Shown here piece by piece: positions 10,176 through 22,744 of a stretch of DNA of 64,000 bases. The translations under genes were made by a program, and so were the position numbers. Position 1 is the stretch's first letter. Every line of letters starts with the position of its first letter. Origin of the DNA: Bettongia penicillata ogilbyi (Eukaryota > Chordata > Mammalia > Diprotodontia > Potoroidae); the NCBI GenBank assembly GCA_023548195.1, contig JAJHZJ010000311.1, positions 9,682,825 to 9,746,824 on the forward strand, read 5' to 3'. The notes beneath the pieces were generated by a model. It worked only from the letters and a program-made list of their open reading frames with translations. It had not been told where the DNA came from and searched no databases.

Positions 10176-10965
10176 GTAAGCAATGTCACGTAGAAAATAC
10201 GATGCCAATTGAAGTAATGGTCTGTAGACACCAGGTACCATAACATGGAAGTAGCTGAAAAGGAGAAGTCCTTAAGTACAACAATATTTTGCCTCAGAAT
10301 CTCACTTTACGAAAGTCTTCTTGTTTTTTTGCTATTACTATGTATGGCTGCTGTCGCTACAACTTGGTATCCTATGGAGAGCCCTCAAAATGAACTGCAG
10401 GAATGATAGGTTGGAACTTTTCAAAGAATCAAAATCATACTACCACTAACTCAAGTGGGTACTATCTGAGTTTAGGTTATATGTTTAAAATAATCAGAAT
10501 TGTCTTTAAATGCTAAAAAAGGCATGATCAATTGTGATACTGTATACCACTGTGAAAAATACAAAGCCTATATTTCTGGAAATGTAAGCTTCATAGAAAA
10601 GGATATTATTTATCAACTAAATCCTTTCATAAACAGTGTTATAAATAGGTATCCCATGCCCTGGAAAAATTCTAAATTGTCTATCCTACCATAAAATACA
10701 TTAGGAAAAAAGAAAAAAAATAAAATAAGATAGGAGACTATTCATTATGGATAGCCAATGATAAGGAGAAATAAAAGTAAAGATAAGCTTCCTCTGGTTA
10801 CTGAAAAATAGCACACTTTTTCTACTGAATAAGGTCCTTAGATAAACTAAATTTTGTATCATTTGGTCATATTTTAAAAGGTAAAACCTATAAAACCTAT
10901 AGTTCAGTTACAAAGGTAACATTGAAGGTTAATAAATCTAGTGCTTTTAAAACTATTGTAGATTT
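10176..10965. other. No recognised feature
   Basis: AT-rich, unassigned. The open frame 10500-10694 has no recognisable similarity and lies in low-complexity AT DNA. Confidence 0.4.
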
Positions 10966-10969
10966 CCTG

Positions 10970-11205
10970 ACAACCTATCCTTATTCACACTGTTCCTTAA
11001 ACTTAGAATGCTTTTCTCCCTCCCCCCTCTCTAGCTACTGAAATCCTATATAGTACCCTTCAAAACCTACCTTAAAAGTTACCTCCTCCATACAGATGTC
11101 TCTGACTCCACAAAAAACAAGTGGTTTTTCTATCCCACCAACTTTCACAGTAGTTTATATTATTCTTACTCATCCATCTCATATTTTTATTATAATTATT
11201 TTTGT
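10970..11205 (+). mobile_element. L2 fragment
   Basis: TTAGAATGCTTTTCTCCC, CTTCAAAACCTACC and TTACCTCCTCCATACAG match the L2 3' region just before its terminus; the end is lost. Confidence 0.6.
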
Positions 11206-11512
11206 TCAATAAGCAGCATGGTACAGTGTGAGAAGCAGATTTGGAGTCATTACTTAGTGCTATTAGAGGCAGCAAGATGGCTCAGTGGATAGAGCATTGG
11301 ACCTGCAATCAAGCAGACCTGAGTTCAAATTTGGCCTGAGACACTTCCTAGCTGTGTGATCCTGGGCAAGTCCCTTGAACTCTGTTTGTCTTAATCCACT
11401 GGAGAAGGAAATAGCAAATTGCTCCAATATTTCTGCCAAGAAAACCTCATAGACAATATGGTCCATGGGGTCACAAAGAGTTGGATACAAGTGACTGCAT
11501 AATAACAATCTG
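11206..11512 (+). mobile_element. CORE-SINE, near full length, with an older SINE piece before it
   Basis: From 11265: GGCAGCAAGATGGCTCAGTG (tRNA-like A-box region), GAGTTCAAATTTGG (B box), CTAGCTGTGTGATCCTGGGC, GGAGAAGGAAATAGC, GGGGTCACAAAGAGTTGG and GACTGCATAATAACAA. The preceding 55 bp (GCATGGTACAGTGTGAG, TTTGGAGTC) is the head of another SINE, cut off. Confidence 0.9.
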
Positions 11513-12090
11513 TTTATTGCTATTATTTTTGTTATTGAGCCAGATTGTGTCACTGTGATGTTCCCATTACATCATAACCATTTCTTTCTGTATGCCATTA
11601 AAAAAGAGGAACCAAAAGAATTTCTTTTCATCTTCATTTGCTTCCCTAAATATCATCATTTATACCATTAAAAGTGGCCGGTGCTTACTACACACCACTT
11701 AAACATACAAATGTCATATTAACCGACGTAAAAAAACCTTGTTGAAATGAATTAAAGGTGGAATGTAAACAAAAAATCTGAAAAGACGATTATTGTACAT
11801 TGCTGACAAAATCCAAATGACTTTATCTGGTAGAAGAAAACAAACATTAGACTTTCCCACGAACATTTGTTTGATTTTGGTATGGTAGTTCCAAAAAATG
11901 TGAAATAGATAGGGCTTTTTATCATGAGTAAGATTAGACTGAAAAATACTAGAGTATAAATAAAACGGAGACCAACAATTTTCCTTGATGACAGTAAATC
12001 CTTTATTTTTCCTCTTAGGTGTCTCCCTCCTTTTGAATTAAGATGATGGCTGATAAGAATTAACAGCTAAATTGTTTTTTTAAGGCTTCC
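11513..12090. other. No recognised feature
   Basis: AT-rich, single-copy-like. Confidence 0.4.
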
Positions 12091-12094
12091 AAAG

Positions 12095-12312
12095 TATTAT
12101 ACCTACACGATTCCTGCTGAGCCTCACAACAGTCCTGTGAGCAAGGTGGCATCATTATCATACCCATTTTGCAGATGAGAAAACAGAAGCTCAGAGGACC
12201 TAAGGGATGTTCCAACTCTAATACTCCTGGCAAGGTCTTGAGTTGGGATTGGAAACCTGGTCTTCCTGACTCCCGGTCCTGCGCTCTTGCCTCCATTCCA
12301 CATTGCCTCCCC
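12095..12312 (-). mobile_element. MIR, antisense
   Basis: CATTTTGCAGATGAGAAAAC, AGAAGCTCAGAGG, GGTCTTCCTGACTCC and CTTGCCTCCATTCCAC form a good reverse-strand MIR. Open frames across it on both strands are incidental. Confidence 0.85.
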
Positions 12313-12915
12313 TGTACAGCATATATGGAAGTGTCTGATGTCAGGATAATACACAGCAAATGTCGAAACGGGTAGCAGTGCTGAATTACAAGGAAATCAG
12401 GGAGTTCAGGGGAACAAACCATTAAAATAAATCTTAATCAATTCCTCCTAACCTCCTAACAGAAGTAAGAAGCAGATATATTTTATCCTGAGTGACTGGA
12501 CCATTAACTGTAGTTGTCACAGCCTTTGTCTATACTGTGTATGCAAAGGGAAAACACCATGCCACCAGCCCACTACAAAAGTCAGTATATAATAGTAAAC
12601 AATTTGGATCATGGGAGAATTGATCGGGCTGGCAAACACTCGAGACATAGCAAACTTCCATGAACCATTTTATTTGGCTCTACTTTCATTTGGATGCTGC
12701 TTATGGATGTAATTTTAAGTTAAAAGATGATAGTGGTAACTGGGTCACTAAGTTAGGATTAGCATATGCTTGCCAAGAAGCGTAGGAAAGCAACATTTTG
12801 AAAAGAAATTAAAAAAAAAACTCCAGCAAATTCATCCCAACCTATATAGCTGATTGGGATGTATACATTCTGAAAATCCTTAGATATTCAAAGAAAGACC
12901 AAAAAGGTCTCCATA
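12313..12915. other. No recognised feature
   Basis: Unassigned sequence; nothing recognisable on either strand. Confidence 0.4.
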
Positions 12916-12917
12916 TA

Positions 12918-13063
12918 AATATGATAAGGAAACTGAGGCAAGCAGAGTTAAATGACTCCCCCAGGGTAGTACCTGAGTGTCTGAGGCCAGACATGAATGT
13001 ATGAAGATGTGTCTTCCTGACTCCATGGCCGCTACTCTACCCACTGTGCCACTTAGCTGCCTA
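12918..13063 (-). mobile_element. SINE, antisense
   Basis: GGAAACTGAGGCAAGCAGAG, TGACTCCCCCAGGG, GTCTTCCTGACTCC and CCACTGTGCCACTTAGCTGC run as a reverse SINE ending at its tRNA-like head. Confidence 0.85.
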
Positions 13064-13139
13064 GAGATAGGTTACAACCAGTATAAAGGAACAGAGAGTT
13101 GTGGGAGGCAGAGATTAGGTGGATGGAAACTATGATTTC

Positions 13140-13425
13140 TTCATTGTAGGCACCTACCAGTGTGGAAACTCTCTTTTTAGCAGATTGTCAACGTGTCTGC
13201 AGCTTATAGCCTTAGATTGTAGCTTGGTGAGCTCAGAAGTTCAGTAACATTAACCACCAATAAATGTCAGAGGTGTGCCTTGAACCCAGGTGGATCTTCC
13301 CAATACAAGGCTATTTTTCTTCCACTTTCCCTGCAGTAAACCACATGTAGTATAATAGTAATTCTAATGAATAGTTTATATAGAAATTTAAAGTTTACAA
13401 AGGACTTTATGCACATTCTCATTTG
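13140..13425 (-). mobile_element. MIR-like pieces, antisense
   Basis: CTTGAACCCAGGTGGATC at 13281 and the MIR head-like GTTTATATAGAAATTTAAAG with CTCATTTGA near 13370-13425 are reverse MIR text with long unmatched stretches between. Boundaries are rough. Confidence 0.5.
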
Positions 13426-13429
13426 ACTG

Positions 13430-13805
13430 AGATCTTGATCTACAATTCTCCTTAAGAAGCCCTATCACAAAATAAGTTTCCAAATATTCCTCCTTCTTGA
13501 TGCAATTGGCCACCATTTCTATTCCTCAGATACTTAAGCTGCTATGATACTTTACTTTTCCTAAATCCTACCTCCAACAAGAAGATTTTTCCAATCCCCT
13601 TACTTCTAGAGTCTTCTCTTTGTAGATTATCTACAATCTATCCTCTATAGATCAATCTATAAAGCATGCTTATAGATGTTTGCATATCACCTCTCCATTA
13701 TACTGTAAAATCCCTAAAAGGAGGGATTGCCTTTTGGCCTTTCTCTATATTTCCAGTGTTTGATAAAGTGCCTGGTACATAGTAAGTATTTAATAAATGT
13801 TTCTT
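13430..13805 (+). mobile_element. L2 3' end
   Basis: The end is clear: AGGAGGGATTGCC, GTGCCTGGTACATAGTAAG and TATTTAATAAATG. It is followed immediately by a second L2 end. Confidence 0.85.
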
Positions 13806-13814
13806 CACTTTTTT

Positions 13815-13960
13815 TTTTGCATGCTGTCTCCTTGATTAAACTTGAAAGCAGGAACTTTATTTTCTCTAAAATTTGTGTCCTTTCTTCGTATCCCTAACAC
13901 TTAGCATAGTGCCTGACACATGGTAGGTGCTTGATAAATGCTAATTGACTGAATGATCAA
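13815..13960 (+). mobile_element. Second L2 3' end in tandem
   Basis: GCATGCTGTCTCCTTGATTA, GTGCCTGACACATGGTAGG and TGCTTGATAAATGCTAATTG repeat the same L2 terminus within 160 bp of the previous one. Confidence 0.85.
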
Positions 13961-16215
13961 TTTTCAGGTGCTATACAATGTGATCTGAATAATTTGGAAC
14001 TTAGTGTTTTTTATCATACTTGGAATCATAGCTTTTATCCTTGACACAAATGGCCACTTTACAGCCCAACAGATTATCAGATGACTATATAGTTTGTATT
14101 TACAAAGTTGCATTCACAAAAGGGCACACATAGAAACATCTTTGTAAATTGATCTGATCACATAGGAATAAAAAAACCCAATAAAATTGTCTCAATTAGA
14201 ATTTATTTCTGCAAAGTACTTCTTTTCAAGAGGTGGAAACAACTGAACCATTTCTTAGAATTCTTACCAGTAACTATTTCTATAAGAATTTGAAAATTTC
14301 TTCATCATATAAGATGAATATAAAAAATTACTCTGATTCCTAAACAACTAAAAAGATGAAAAAACTAACCTCTGTGTCATGGAGTAATTGGGGCTAAGAT
14401 AAAAGTTACAGCCCAGAAAAGGCTAGATATTGATCTCTTCAGTTCACGTACATTATTGCTGATCTTTCAGGATTCTAAGCATCGATTGTGCACTGCAGTT
14501 ACGATAAGCTATATAGCAAGATCTCATCCGGACTGCAGTGTCGGGCAGGAGGGAAAAAAATAGAGTTTTAACCTGAGCAAGCCTGTAGCCAAGTTGGAAA
14601 ATATCATCCTCCTTCTAAATCTTTGGCCTGGCTATAAAAAAAATTAATAATTTATTAAAACATATTTTATTACAGGGCTTTCCCTTCTGTCTTACTGGCT
14701 TTTTGCCAGTGTACACCATGAAGTAACAGTTGGAAAATGACCTCCAGTTCTTCAAATGAGTAGTTTCTTTAGTTTGGCTTAAAATTAATCATTTATTTGA
14801 AAAAAAAAATACCATGGACTTATTTCTTAGTAAGGCCCAAGTTTCATGCTCATTATGGCTCCCTGCCAGTATCTAACATGACATCAGAGCGATGTTACTA
14901 CAATTATGCGGACCATACTGGGTCTGTAATACATTGCTATGATGATATATTAAACATTGACTTGAAACCTGAATACATAATTGGCAATGACAGAAGGAAG
15001 TAAGATTTAATATCTCCCACGCCACCCTCCTCTCTTCGGGCCCCTCCTCAATTGCTCGGGGTCATGCCTTCTCAGTGCATTCCCATTATTTCAAATAGGA
15101 TATCCTGATGTATTGGGTACAATTGCAAAGTCCAACAAAAGCCTCTTTGTTATAAGTATTTTGTGTAGCATACAGTACTCAAAGAACTTTATTTCTTTCC
15201 CCCCATTTTTGACAAAGCAGAGTTCTCCCTTCTAGCCAATAAATAGTACAATGGCCGGTTAAACATTAAACACTTGATTGTTCATGGTTTAGAAGAGTAT
15301 AAAACATACCCTGAAAAGAGTCCAGTACTACAGCTTTTTCACCCTGTTTATTTTCAATCTGTCTAAAAGTCATATTTATAAACTCTCTACCCACCCTTCA
15401 AAGACAAAATATCCTTCATATCTTTTTTTAACAGCCTAGCAGAATCAGCTCTGCCATACTGTCTCATTGACATTTATTTCTTATAATAATCAGCAAAAAG
15501 TATGCTTTCAAAGAAAATCAGAAAGCAATAAGTTCACGTTGTCCTTGAGTCGCTACTTTTATATCTGACCTTTCTGCTTTACCAGTGATATTTTTTATCT
15601 TGTCCTTTTTCAGGTACTATCCAGGCTGCCAAATATTTTTCCTAATGTTCCCTCTCTATTCTCTGAAGTTTCAGAAATATACTTTAAAATAAATTCATCA
15701 CTCTGAAAAGAATCCACAGTAGCTGACTACCTCCCTACCTCCCTACCTCTACTTTTGGCTTTCCCACCCACAAAACACTAAATGATTTCTCTACTCCTGT
15801 CTAACATTTGAGTCCAGCTGGCCTTGTGAGTTGTGTGGATAGACATAGCTCACAACTTGGTGACAAAGCACTGGAAACTGCTTCTTTCAAGTTTCAAAGT
15901 AATTAGATGTGCCCAGAGCAGGAGATGTTGACCAGGCACAAAACTTTCAGTCAGATCTGTTTTATGATGCTATCATTTCATATTGTCTTGTCTGGAAGAG
16001 CAGGTAGAGTTTTTAGAAAATCCTTGATATCCTTAGAAACAGTTAATGATAAATGAAGATATGTAGCAATCTTGTTTTCTCATGATTGGAAATAATATGC
16101 TGAAATATTGAATAGTTAAAACTACTCGATACTGGGTAGTAAGTAGATTGTTAACTGCCTAAGAGCCTCTTTTTCTCTTCATCACCCAGAAAACCACAGT
16201 CTGAATGCCAAATAT
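13961..16215. other. Repeat-poor stretch, about 2.2 kb
   Basis: No repeat family is recognised. Parts (14380-14560, 14800-15100) contain several CpGs, unusual in this CpG-poor window. The frame 14797-15003 is short, with no known domain or splice-like boundaries that I can defend. A conserved non-coding element is possible but untested. Confidence 0.4.
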
Positions 16216-16580
16216 ACTAAAAACCTATTTTACAGAGAACTCGCACAAGGCAAATACTCAAACAGAGGTCAGAAGTGATCCAAGGATCCTCTCAAGGTCT
16301 CTCTGAAGAATGTTAGTATCAATTGTGAGACATGGGAGATGCTGTCACAGGACCACTCAGCATGGTATCTGTTCATCAAAGATGCCTCTGTGCTCTTTGA
16401 ATAGGATTTCAGTAGTTCAAAAGAAATATGAGATGCACAAATTTAGTGACATCTCCACTCCAAATGTTTGCTTGGACTATTTGTGGCCAACCTGTAGTAA
16501 AGCATTCTGCACTTTTATTGGCCTAATCGGCCACTGTTGAACATATTGTACCTTGACACCAACATCATGACATTATAGGT
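16216..16580 (+). mobile_element. RTE-like LINE 3' end with zinc-finger remnant
   Basis: 5'-truncated end of the same LINE family as 29.08-30.06 kb. The DNA reads GAACTCGCACAAGGCAA, AAGGTCTCTCTGAAGAATG, TGTGAGACATGGGAGATGC and CACAGGACCACTCAGCATGG. The partial frame 16310-16540 ends YLWPTCSKAFCTFIGLIGHC, a decayed C2H2 finger whose first cysteine is tryptophan. Such C-terminal fingers are thought to help LINE proteins bind nucleic acid. A stop and frameshift precede it. Confidence 0.75.
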
Positions 16581-16834
16581 TCTCTTTGAGTAGGAAGGAT
16601 GAACAGCCACCCTGTGAACTACCTTGCACATAATAAGTGCTTAAAAAATTCATGGTACAATGAAAAAAAGACTGCTCCATCAGAAGTCAGAGGACTTGGG
16701 TACTCAACGAGGGGATTGGTTTTAACCTTTAAGATCCCTTCTTTCTATTTCTACAATCATAATATTTTTGTAATGTTGAATTAGATTGGCTTTTCCTTTC
16801 AAATCTAGGGGAAAAAAAGGAAGGAGAGAAATGA
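16581..16834. other. Unassigned, possible SINE head at 16630-16700
   Basis: TCAGAAGTCAGAGGACTTGG resembles the SINE core GGAGTCAGAGGACCTGGG but lacks convincing flanks. Confidence 0.35.
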
Positions 16835-16925
16835 GTTTTTATGAAGTAACTATTATATGATAGTCCCTGTGCTAAGCACTTTACATTTATCTCATTTGAT
16901 CCCCACAGAAATTCAAGGAGGTAAG
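16835..16925 (-). mobile_element. MIR 5' part, antisense
   Basis: CCTGTGCTAAGCACTTTAC and CTCATTTGATCCCCACAG are the reverse MIR 3' region; truncated. Confidence 0.75.
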
Positions 16926-17464
16926 TCATTTCCCAAATTCCTATTTGTCATTCTGCTACTATTATTTTCCCTCTTGATTTCTTCAAATTGATTTTCTTTT
17001 TAGACTCATCCTTTCTAGGCGTCAGAGATGACAAATGTCTGTTGCATGAAATCTACAACAGTGTTTTTAGCTTAATAGTAGTTATCAAATGAACTTCCCC
17101 ACACAGTGTGATCTTGCAGCTAAGATTAATCCCACATAATTACAAGAGTAGTGAGGGAAATAAAATGAGAATGATGCTTGTGCTCAGTATGTGAATGGTC
17201 CTATTTTTAAGTCCAGGCCTGGGCTAGTCATAAAAGTGATTCATTAAAATGTGTAGTTGGTACCTTCCTGATAGAAGGTTTCCATCAGTCTTTTTATTTC
17301 TTTCTTGAATACAAACCACTGAAATGGAAAGTTATGAGGCTTCCATGTAAAAATGTCTTTCAAGAAACTTTATAGTCACAAAGGGGAAAGGAAAAAAAAA
17401 GCAGAAGAGAAAAAAAAGAATATGGAGTGATTATGAACAGATTTTAGTTTGTACGTACTTTCGA
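16926..17464. other. No recognised feature
   Basis: AT-rich, with a purine-rich stretch near 17380-17420 only. Confidence 0.4.
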
Positions 17465-17550
17465 GAGACTGATTCGTCTCTCTTTGTCCTCCTAGCACCT
17501 AGCATGGTGTCTTGCACATACTATTTGATAAATATCTGATGAATAAAGAA
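17465..17550 (+). mobile_element. L2 3' end fragment
   Basis: CTCCTAGCACCTAGCATGG, CTTGCACATA and TTGATAAATATCTGATGAAT match the L2 terminus. Confidence 0.75.
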
Positions 17551-18370
17551 AATCAGACTCATTTCTTTATGTCATTTCATTTGTAGAGTGAAAGAAGAAA
17601 TATTTTATAGAAGCAAATGATGAAAATACCCTAGTTCATGGGGTCCATTCACTCAGGTCCCCTATGACTGACCATGGTCTAAAATCTCTATGAGGTGATG
17701 CCTTTTGGAATTTTCCTGAGTGGCTTAACTCTGCAATTCATCACAAGTGCTAGAGAACTCTGTGCTTTATTCTTGAACTGGCTGTACTTAAGTAACGATG
17801 ACATAATTCCTGTTTTCTTTTAAGATGAAAGATATTGGTAATTTTAATATATTAGGATTACCACACTAAGGAAAACAATTTTGTGAAAAGTTCCATGAGT
17901 TATTTCGGTGTGAGCAAGCAAGTAGGACCACGCTCTTCGAGTTGAGGTGGGAAGTCTTGGTGTGTGGTCACTGAAGAACTTAGATCAACCTTGCATTCAG
18001 AAAAACAATGCATCATTTTAAGCCCTGGGACTGCTTCCTGCTGTATTCCTGACTGGGTTCAAACTGGTATAAGTTTGAGACAGCTCGCAGGTATGACTAA
18101 TAATAGTGGATGGAACTCTTCAGAAATCTCTTCTCAAATAATAAGCCTATTACAAATAAAAAATACAAGTAAAATAATAGTAATAAAGTTAGGATATGCT
18201 AGAGGTTCCATAGGCTAATAAAGTCTTTGAGTTTTGACTAAATTGTATGTTATCCTAAATTTTTATAAAAAATCGCTCTTAAATGTTCATAAACCACTTG
18301 ATAACAATATAATCACTATCTCTGTCTCCTCTTCCTCCCCACTCCTTCTACCCTCCTCTTTATCTCTTTT
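17551..18370. other. No recognised feature
   Basis: Unassigned. The frame 17964-18218 shows no known motif. Confidence 0.4.
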
Positions 18371-18371
18371 C

Positions 18372-18373
<2 letters not shown>

Positions 18374-18426
<53 letters not shown>

Positions 18427-18449
18427 CTCTCTCTCTTTCTCTCTCTCTA
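18374..18449. repeat. (CT)n microsatellite
   Basis: About 75 bp of CT with one CCCCT interruption. It produces Leu-Ser and Arg-Glu artefact frames. Confidence 0.95.
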
Positions 18450-18894
18450 TTTTTCAATGGTACTAGCAGAATAAATACCAACAGAAAGAAGAGTTATGAG
18501 GAAGAATAGGTCATTTTTGCTCTATCTAGAAACTCTACTAATCATGTGTACTAAAATTGCAATTGAAATTCATAAACTTCTAAGGTTTTTTGCGGGGAGT
18601 GGAGAAGATGACTGCTCTGGTCAATATGTTCAAACCATATGAAGTTGAATCTTTAATATAATTTAGTATCAAATTTTGATGCTATATCTGTAAAAGCAGA
18701 AACAAGACTGTCTCCATTTAGACAATATTTCTCCCTGTTAGTTTCAGAACAGAAATTCAGTATGTATGTTACTCTTCTCTTGACTTGGTATTAGGCAGTA
18801 GACACTAGCCACAGTGTAAAATTATTCCTATAAAAGACAGAAACATGGGGTTTGCTTCTTCTCCTATTTGTTTGGCAAGCAAGTTTCTTGTTTG

Positions 18895-18904
18895 TATATG
18901 TGTG

Positions 18905-18936
<32 letters not shown>

Positions 18937-19045
18937 TACATATATACACAAAGGTATATATACACATATATACATACATATACATACATATATGTAAGCA
19001 TGTGTGTATCTATATCTATCTATCTATATCTATCTATCTATATAT
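18895..19045. repeat. (TA)(CA)(CATA)(TATC)n compound microsatellite
   Basis: TATA, ACACATA and CATACATA blocks followed by TATC tetramers. Open frames on both strands here are artefacts. Confidence 0.95.
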
Positions 19046-19194
19046 ACCTTCTAGCCCTCTTTTCACCCTTTTTCTCTGTGCATCTTTGCCAAAAGAAATG
19101 AAATTTTACCAGTACACAGATAGGCTTGCTTTTCTCATACCAAAAAAGAATTTTCTTTGCAGTGATTCCTACCATAGATTCCTTAGTATTTTAG

Positions 19195-19270
19195 AGTAGG
19201 AAGGACTCTAATGCCTAGCACAGTGTGCAGCTTATAAGAGGTGCTTAATAACTGTCTGTTAAATTGAAGT
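19195..19270 (+). mobile_element. L2 3' end fragment
   Basis: GCCTAGCACAGTGTGCAGC and GGTGCTTAATAACTGTCTG match the L2 terminus. Confidence 0.7.
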
Positions 19271-21388
19271 AGCATCAAAAATAAACATAGAAATCAACAT
19301 TCTAGGTGGATATACAGGCAAGAATGACTTTACAATGACAACCTGCTTACAAACAAGAATAAGACAGCTCTCCCCCACTTCCTCCCTACAACAGCAACTA
19401 CAACCACAACAAGCACACACCAACAAAACGCAGTCTGACAGCACCACCATCACTTTGGACTGACTTCACAGGCGATTTGACTGAAACAGACATCGCCTCA
19501 ATGGATTCTGGCGCAGTAGCCAAACCATATCATGCGTCTCAATACTTCAGTTTGATCTGGTTTGTACTTGACACAATTTTGCTGCATACATTATAGAGAT
19601 TGAAGTACTAAACAAATACAGAGTCAAATCTCATTATTGTATACCAGGCAAATTTTATGAAAACGTTAACTGTCTGCAGCATTTCCCTTGGCAATAACTT
19701 AAAGACCATTTTCAGAAGCTGTTACCAAACCCATTTCAAAACTGGTTTGGTTTCCTTTACTTTTACTTTCCAGGATTTTACTGAGGGGATCCTTTGAAAA
19801 ATTAGTGATGTCTCTAACACCGAATTTAAATTCTTCGTGGCCAATGGAATCCTGCATATCCATTAACACAAGAGTCTGACGTCTCTAAGATTTATATTGC
19901 CAGAAACTCTCATTTGATTTATAATCTGGTAATCCTTTTATCCTCCATTTATATGCAGTATAACTTGACGTAAGTGCTAGAATGCCTGCACTAATAGAAT
20001 TCAAACATATTGGGCTGAGAAATTTTGAGATCACAGAGGTACTTTAAAGAGACAAAAAAAAAAGGACAAAGCCTGGAAAGTGATTTTTTCTGGATCTGGC
20101 TTTTAAATAGACCAACAAAATGGAATTTAAGTTAAAACTACTGCATTTTTGCACATTAGACTTGAAATAGGTCTCTTATTGAAGTCTCCTTTCCTGTCTC
20201 TGGTTTTACAACTTCAGTAGTCATTCCAGCAGAGGGGAGCATGGATTGGATTCTTGTGAATTTTGATATTAGCTCATATTACAAAAATGATGTGTATCTA
20301 TGAGGTGTATTTGTAAGAATTCTTTTTTGTTAGGATTCTAAGGGAAAATGCAAAAGAAACTGAAAATAGAGGCAAAGAAAGTCTTAAAGAGCTCCATGGA
20401 TCTGGGGTTAGAATTAAGTAATAAGTGGTCAAAGATCCTTTGCTGTACTATTTGTATTTACAAAACTAATACTTCAAAAACAAGCACTAACAGGAGCAGA
20501 GTAGCCTAATAATCAATGCTAAAAATCCATATCCAAGACCCTTTCTGAGTCTGTCCTTGAAAAATGGATCTTTATGGATATGGGAAAGAATTGAGGTAAT
20601 TGTTTAATATTAACTCATTTTTCAGTTTTAACATTTCCTATAAACATAAAAATATATAATAGATTTTTAATATCATTCTTAAATGGGCTGATAAAAAGGA
20701 TTTTTTTATTCTAAATTAAAGTAACATAACTTGGTTAGTTGAATATAAGCATCTTGAAAGCAGGGACAGTTTTTCAGTTTTGTAAATACCATATTATACA
20801 CACATAGGCACATGCAGATATACACATATAAATACATACACAAACATATCTGTTGTGTGGATTAGCATGTGGAGCAAACAGACAATCTAGGTGACGAACT
20901 CCTGAGTAAAAAACATTGACTGTAACTGTGCCTCCTTTATCCTACGTATCTTTCAAGCCGACAGAATGTCTTTTCCCCTCGTAGGCATTTCAATATTTGT
21001 TGCTCGTTTCTTAGAGGCCAGATATTGAAGGACAACTATCAAACGGTGGTTTTGTGGTTACATATTCAATAATGCTATGTATTTTTTGCCCTTCACCATT
21101 ATTTGAAAGTTTAATTCCAAAGGGTGTTATTTCTTATTTCTCTTTTCATCAGTTTCTAAATTCAGACCTCCCTTTATTTACAGACCATAATAAGTATTGT
21201 TTCCCCTTCCCACTCTGACCATCTTTCTCCTCCCCTACCTTCTAAAAGGGCCTCTTCAATGGACAAAACAATGAAGAAATGACTGGTTTTATTAAAAAGA
21301 GGAGTATGACAGATTGTAATGGTACATCAAGGTATATGACACCTTATTGTTATTTTTAAATGATCTGAAAAGAAAAAGGGGCAGGGAG
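19271..21388. other. About 2.1 kb with no recognised feature
   Basis: AT-rich single-copy-like sequence. It contains a weak CA/TA-rich stretch at 20795-20850. No gene or repeat I can name. Confidence 0.4.
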
Positions 21389-21389
21389 G

Positions 21390-21635
21390 GGTAATGGAAG
21401 GAAACTAGCACTTATGAAGCTCTTATCATGACACTATGTAAAGAACTTGACAAATAGCTCACTTGATAATCACAGCAACCTTATAACATAGGTAATATTA
21501 TCGTCCACATTTAACAGTTGAGGCAACTGAGACAGAGATTAAGGAACTTCCCAGAATCACATAGCTATTAAATGCCTGAGGCCAAATCTGAATTCAAGTC
21601 TTTCTGGCTTCAGAGACACCTAGCAGCCTCAGATG
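21390..21635 (-). mobile_element. MIR, antisense, near full length
   Basis: CACTTGATAATCACAGCAAC, TTGAGGCAACTGAGACAGAG, GAATTCAAGTCTTTC and AGACACCTAGCAGCCTC run in reverse MIR/SINE order. Confidence 0.85.
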
Positions 21636-21744
21636 GAATACTTTCCTTCTTTAGCTCATCTCTTGGGCTACACTTAGGAAAAAACCTTTTCTGATACCAC
21701 CAAGTAATAGTTCTAATAGTACTATTTTCCCATCTTTTATAGAA

Positions 21745-21945
21745 GCTAAGTAGGACACTCCTGAGTTCAAATCTAGTCTCAGATTTGTATTACCCTGGGC
21801 AAATCACTTAACTTCTGCTTGCTTCAGTTTCTTCATCTGTAAAATGAAGATAGTAGTAGCATCTATCTTGTAGGTTTGCTAAGAGGATCAAAGGAGATAA
21901 TTGTAAGGTGCTTAACACAATACCTGGTATGTAATACGTCCTATG
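21745..21945 (+). mobile_element. MIR
   Basis: CTGAGTTCAAATCTAGTC, CCTGGGCAAATCACTTAAC, TTTCTTCATCTGTAAAATG and AGGTTTGCTAAGAGGATC, ending AATACCTGGTATGTA. It lies opposite the antisense MIR 100 bp upstream. Confidence 0.9.
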
Positions 21946-22405
21946 TTTGGGACTAGTCTATATAAACATCATTCAAAAGTCGGCTAAAGTTTCAATTACG
22001 AGAAATTTGTGAGTAGTACCCCTTTCTACTAATCCTAGTTCTGAGTGTGAACTGAGCATAACAACTTGTATCACAGAAGCTACACAGCAAACTCTTTCTC
22101 TATTAAAAATACATATATTTATTATTCATTATTATTAAATTTCCTATTTGTAGAATATTAGAAGGATGCAAACAGAAATTTTGTTGACTCATTAGAAGCC
22201 TCTAATGTGATATTATGCAAAACTTAGCATTGTATTAAAAGGCTGTATTTATAGCATTAATTTTAAGACCACATTTGAGGTGCTATATTAAACTATTAGT
22301 ATATTAAATGAGAAAAATCCATGAAAAAAGGTAAATCTAACCATTTAAAGTGAGAACTTTGACTGTTCAGGCTTCCCACCCAGTGAGCTCACACATATCT
22401 ACTCT
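21946..22405. other. No recognised feature
   Basis: AT-rich sequence without repeats I can name. Confidence 0.4.
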
Positions 22406-22409
22406 GGCT

Positions 22410-22695
22410 AATTTCAGTCTCTCCTTTTTTCCTCTTTCTTCTCTCCCTCCTTCCTTTTTGTCTTTTCTCCTTTTATTAACCTCTGTTTTTTCCCTTCCTT
22501 TCCCTTTTGTACCTCTTTCTACTTTGCCTCCTTTCTTTCCCTCATTTCTCCTACCTACTCTTTCTCCTTCCCTTTCTTCTTTCATTTTCCCATTTTCCTT
22601 CTCTCCTCTCTCCCTCCCTCCTTCCTTCCTTCCTTCCTTCCTTCCTTCCTTCCTTCCTTCCTTCCTTCCATCCTTCTTTCTTTCTTTTCCTTCCC
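22410..22695. repeat. Polypyrimidine tract with (CCTT)n core
   Basis: About 280 bp nearly all pyrimidine on the plus strand, with a regular CCTT run at about 22618-22670. The 181-residue forward and 127-residue reverse frames across it are Ser/Pro/Leu and Lys/Glu/Gly repeats, not genes. Confidence 0.95.
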
Positions 22696-22744
22696 TCCAT
22701 CCCACCCCACAGGATGCTAGATCTCCAGTGCCTTTACACAGGCT

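Noticed and set aside
11263..11345. tRNA-like A and B boxes
   Set aside because: They are the tRNA-derived heads of CORE-SINEs, as at 28.4, 32.5, 40.8 and 48.2 kb, not functional tRNA genes.
17640..17760. Vague similarity to 36.06-36.20 kb (CACAAGTGCTAGAGA and CACAAGTGCCTGAGAG)
   Set aside because: Only short words match and the order is not kept, so a shared repeat is not supported.
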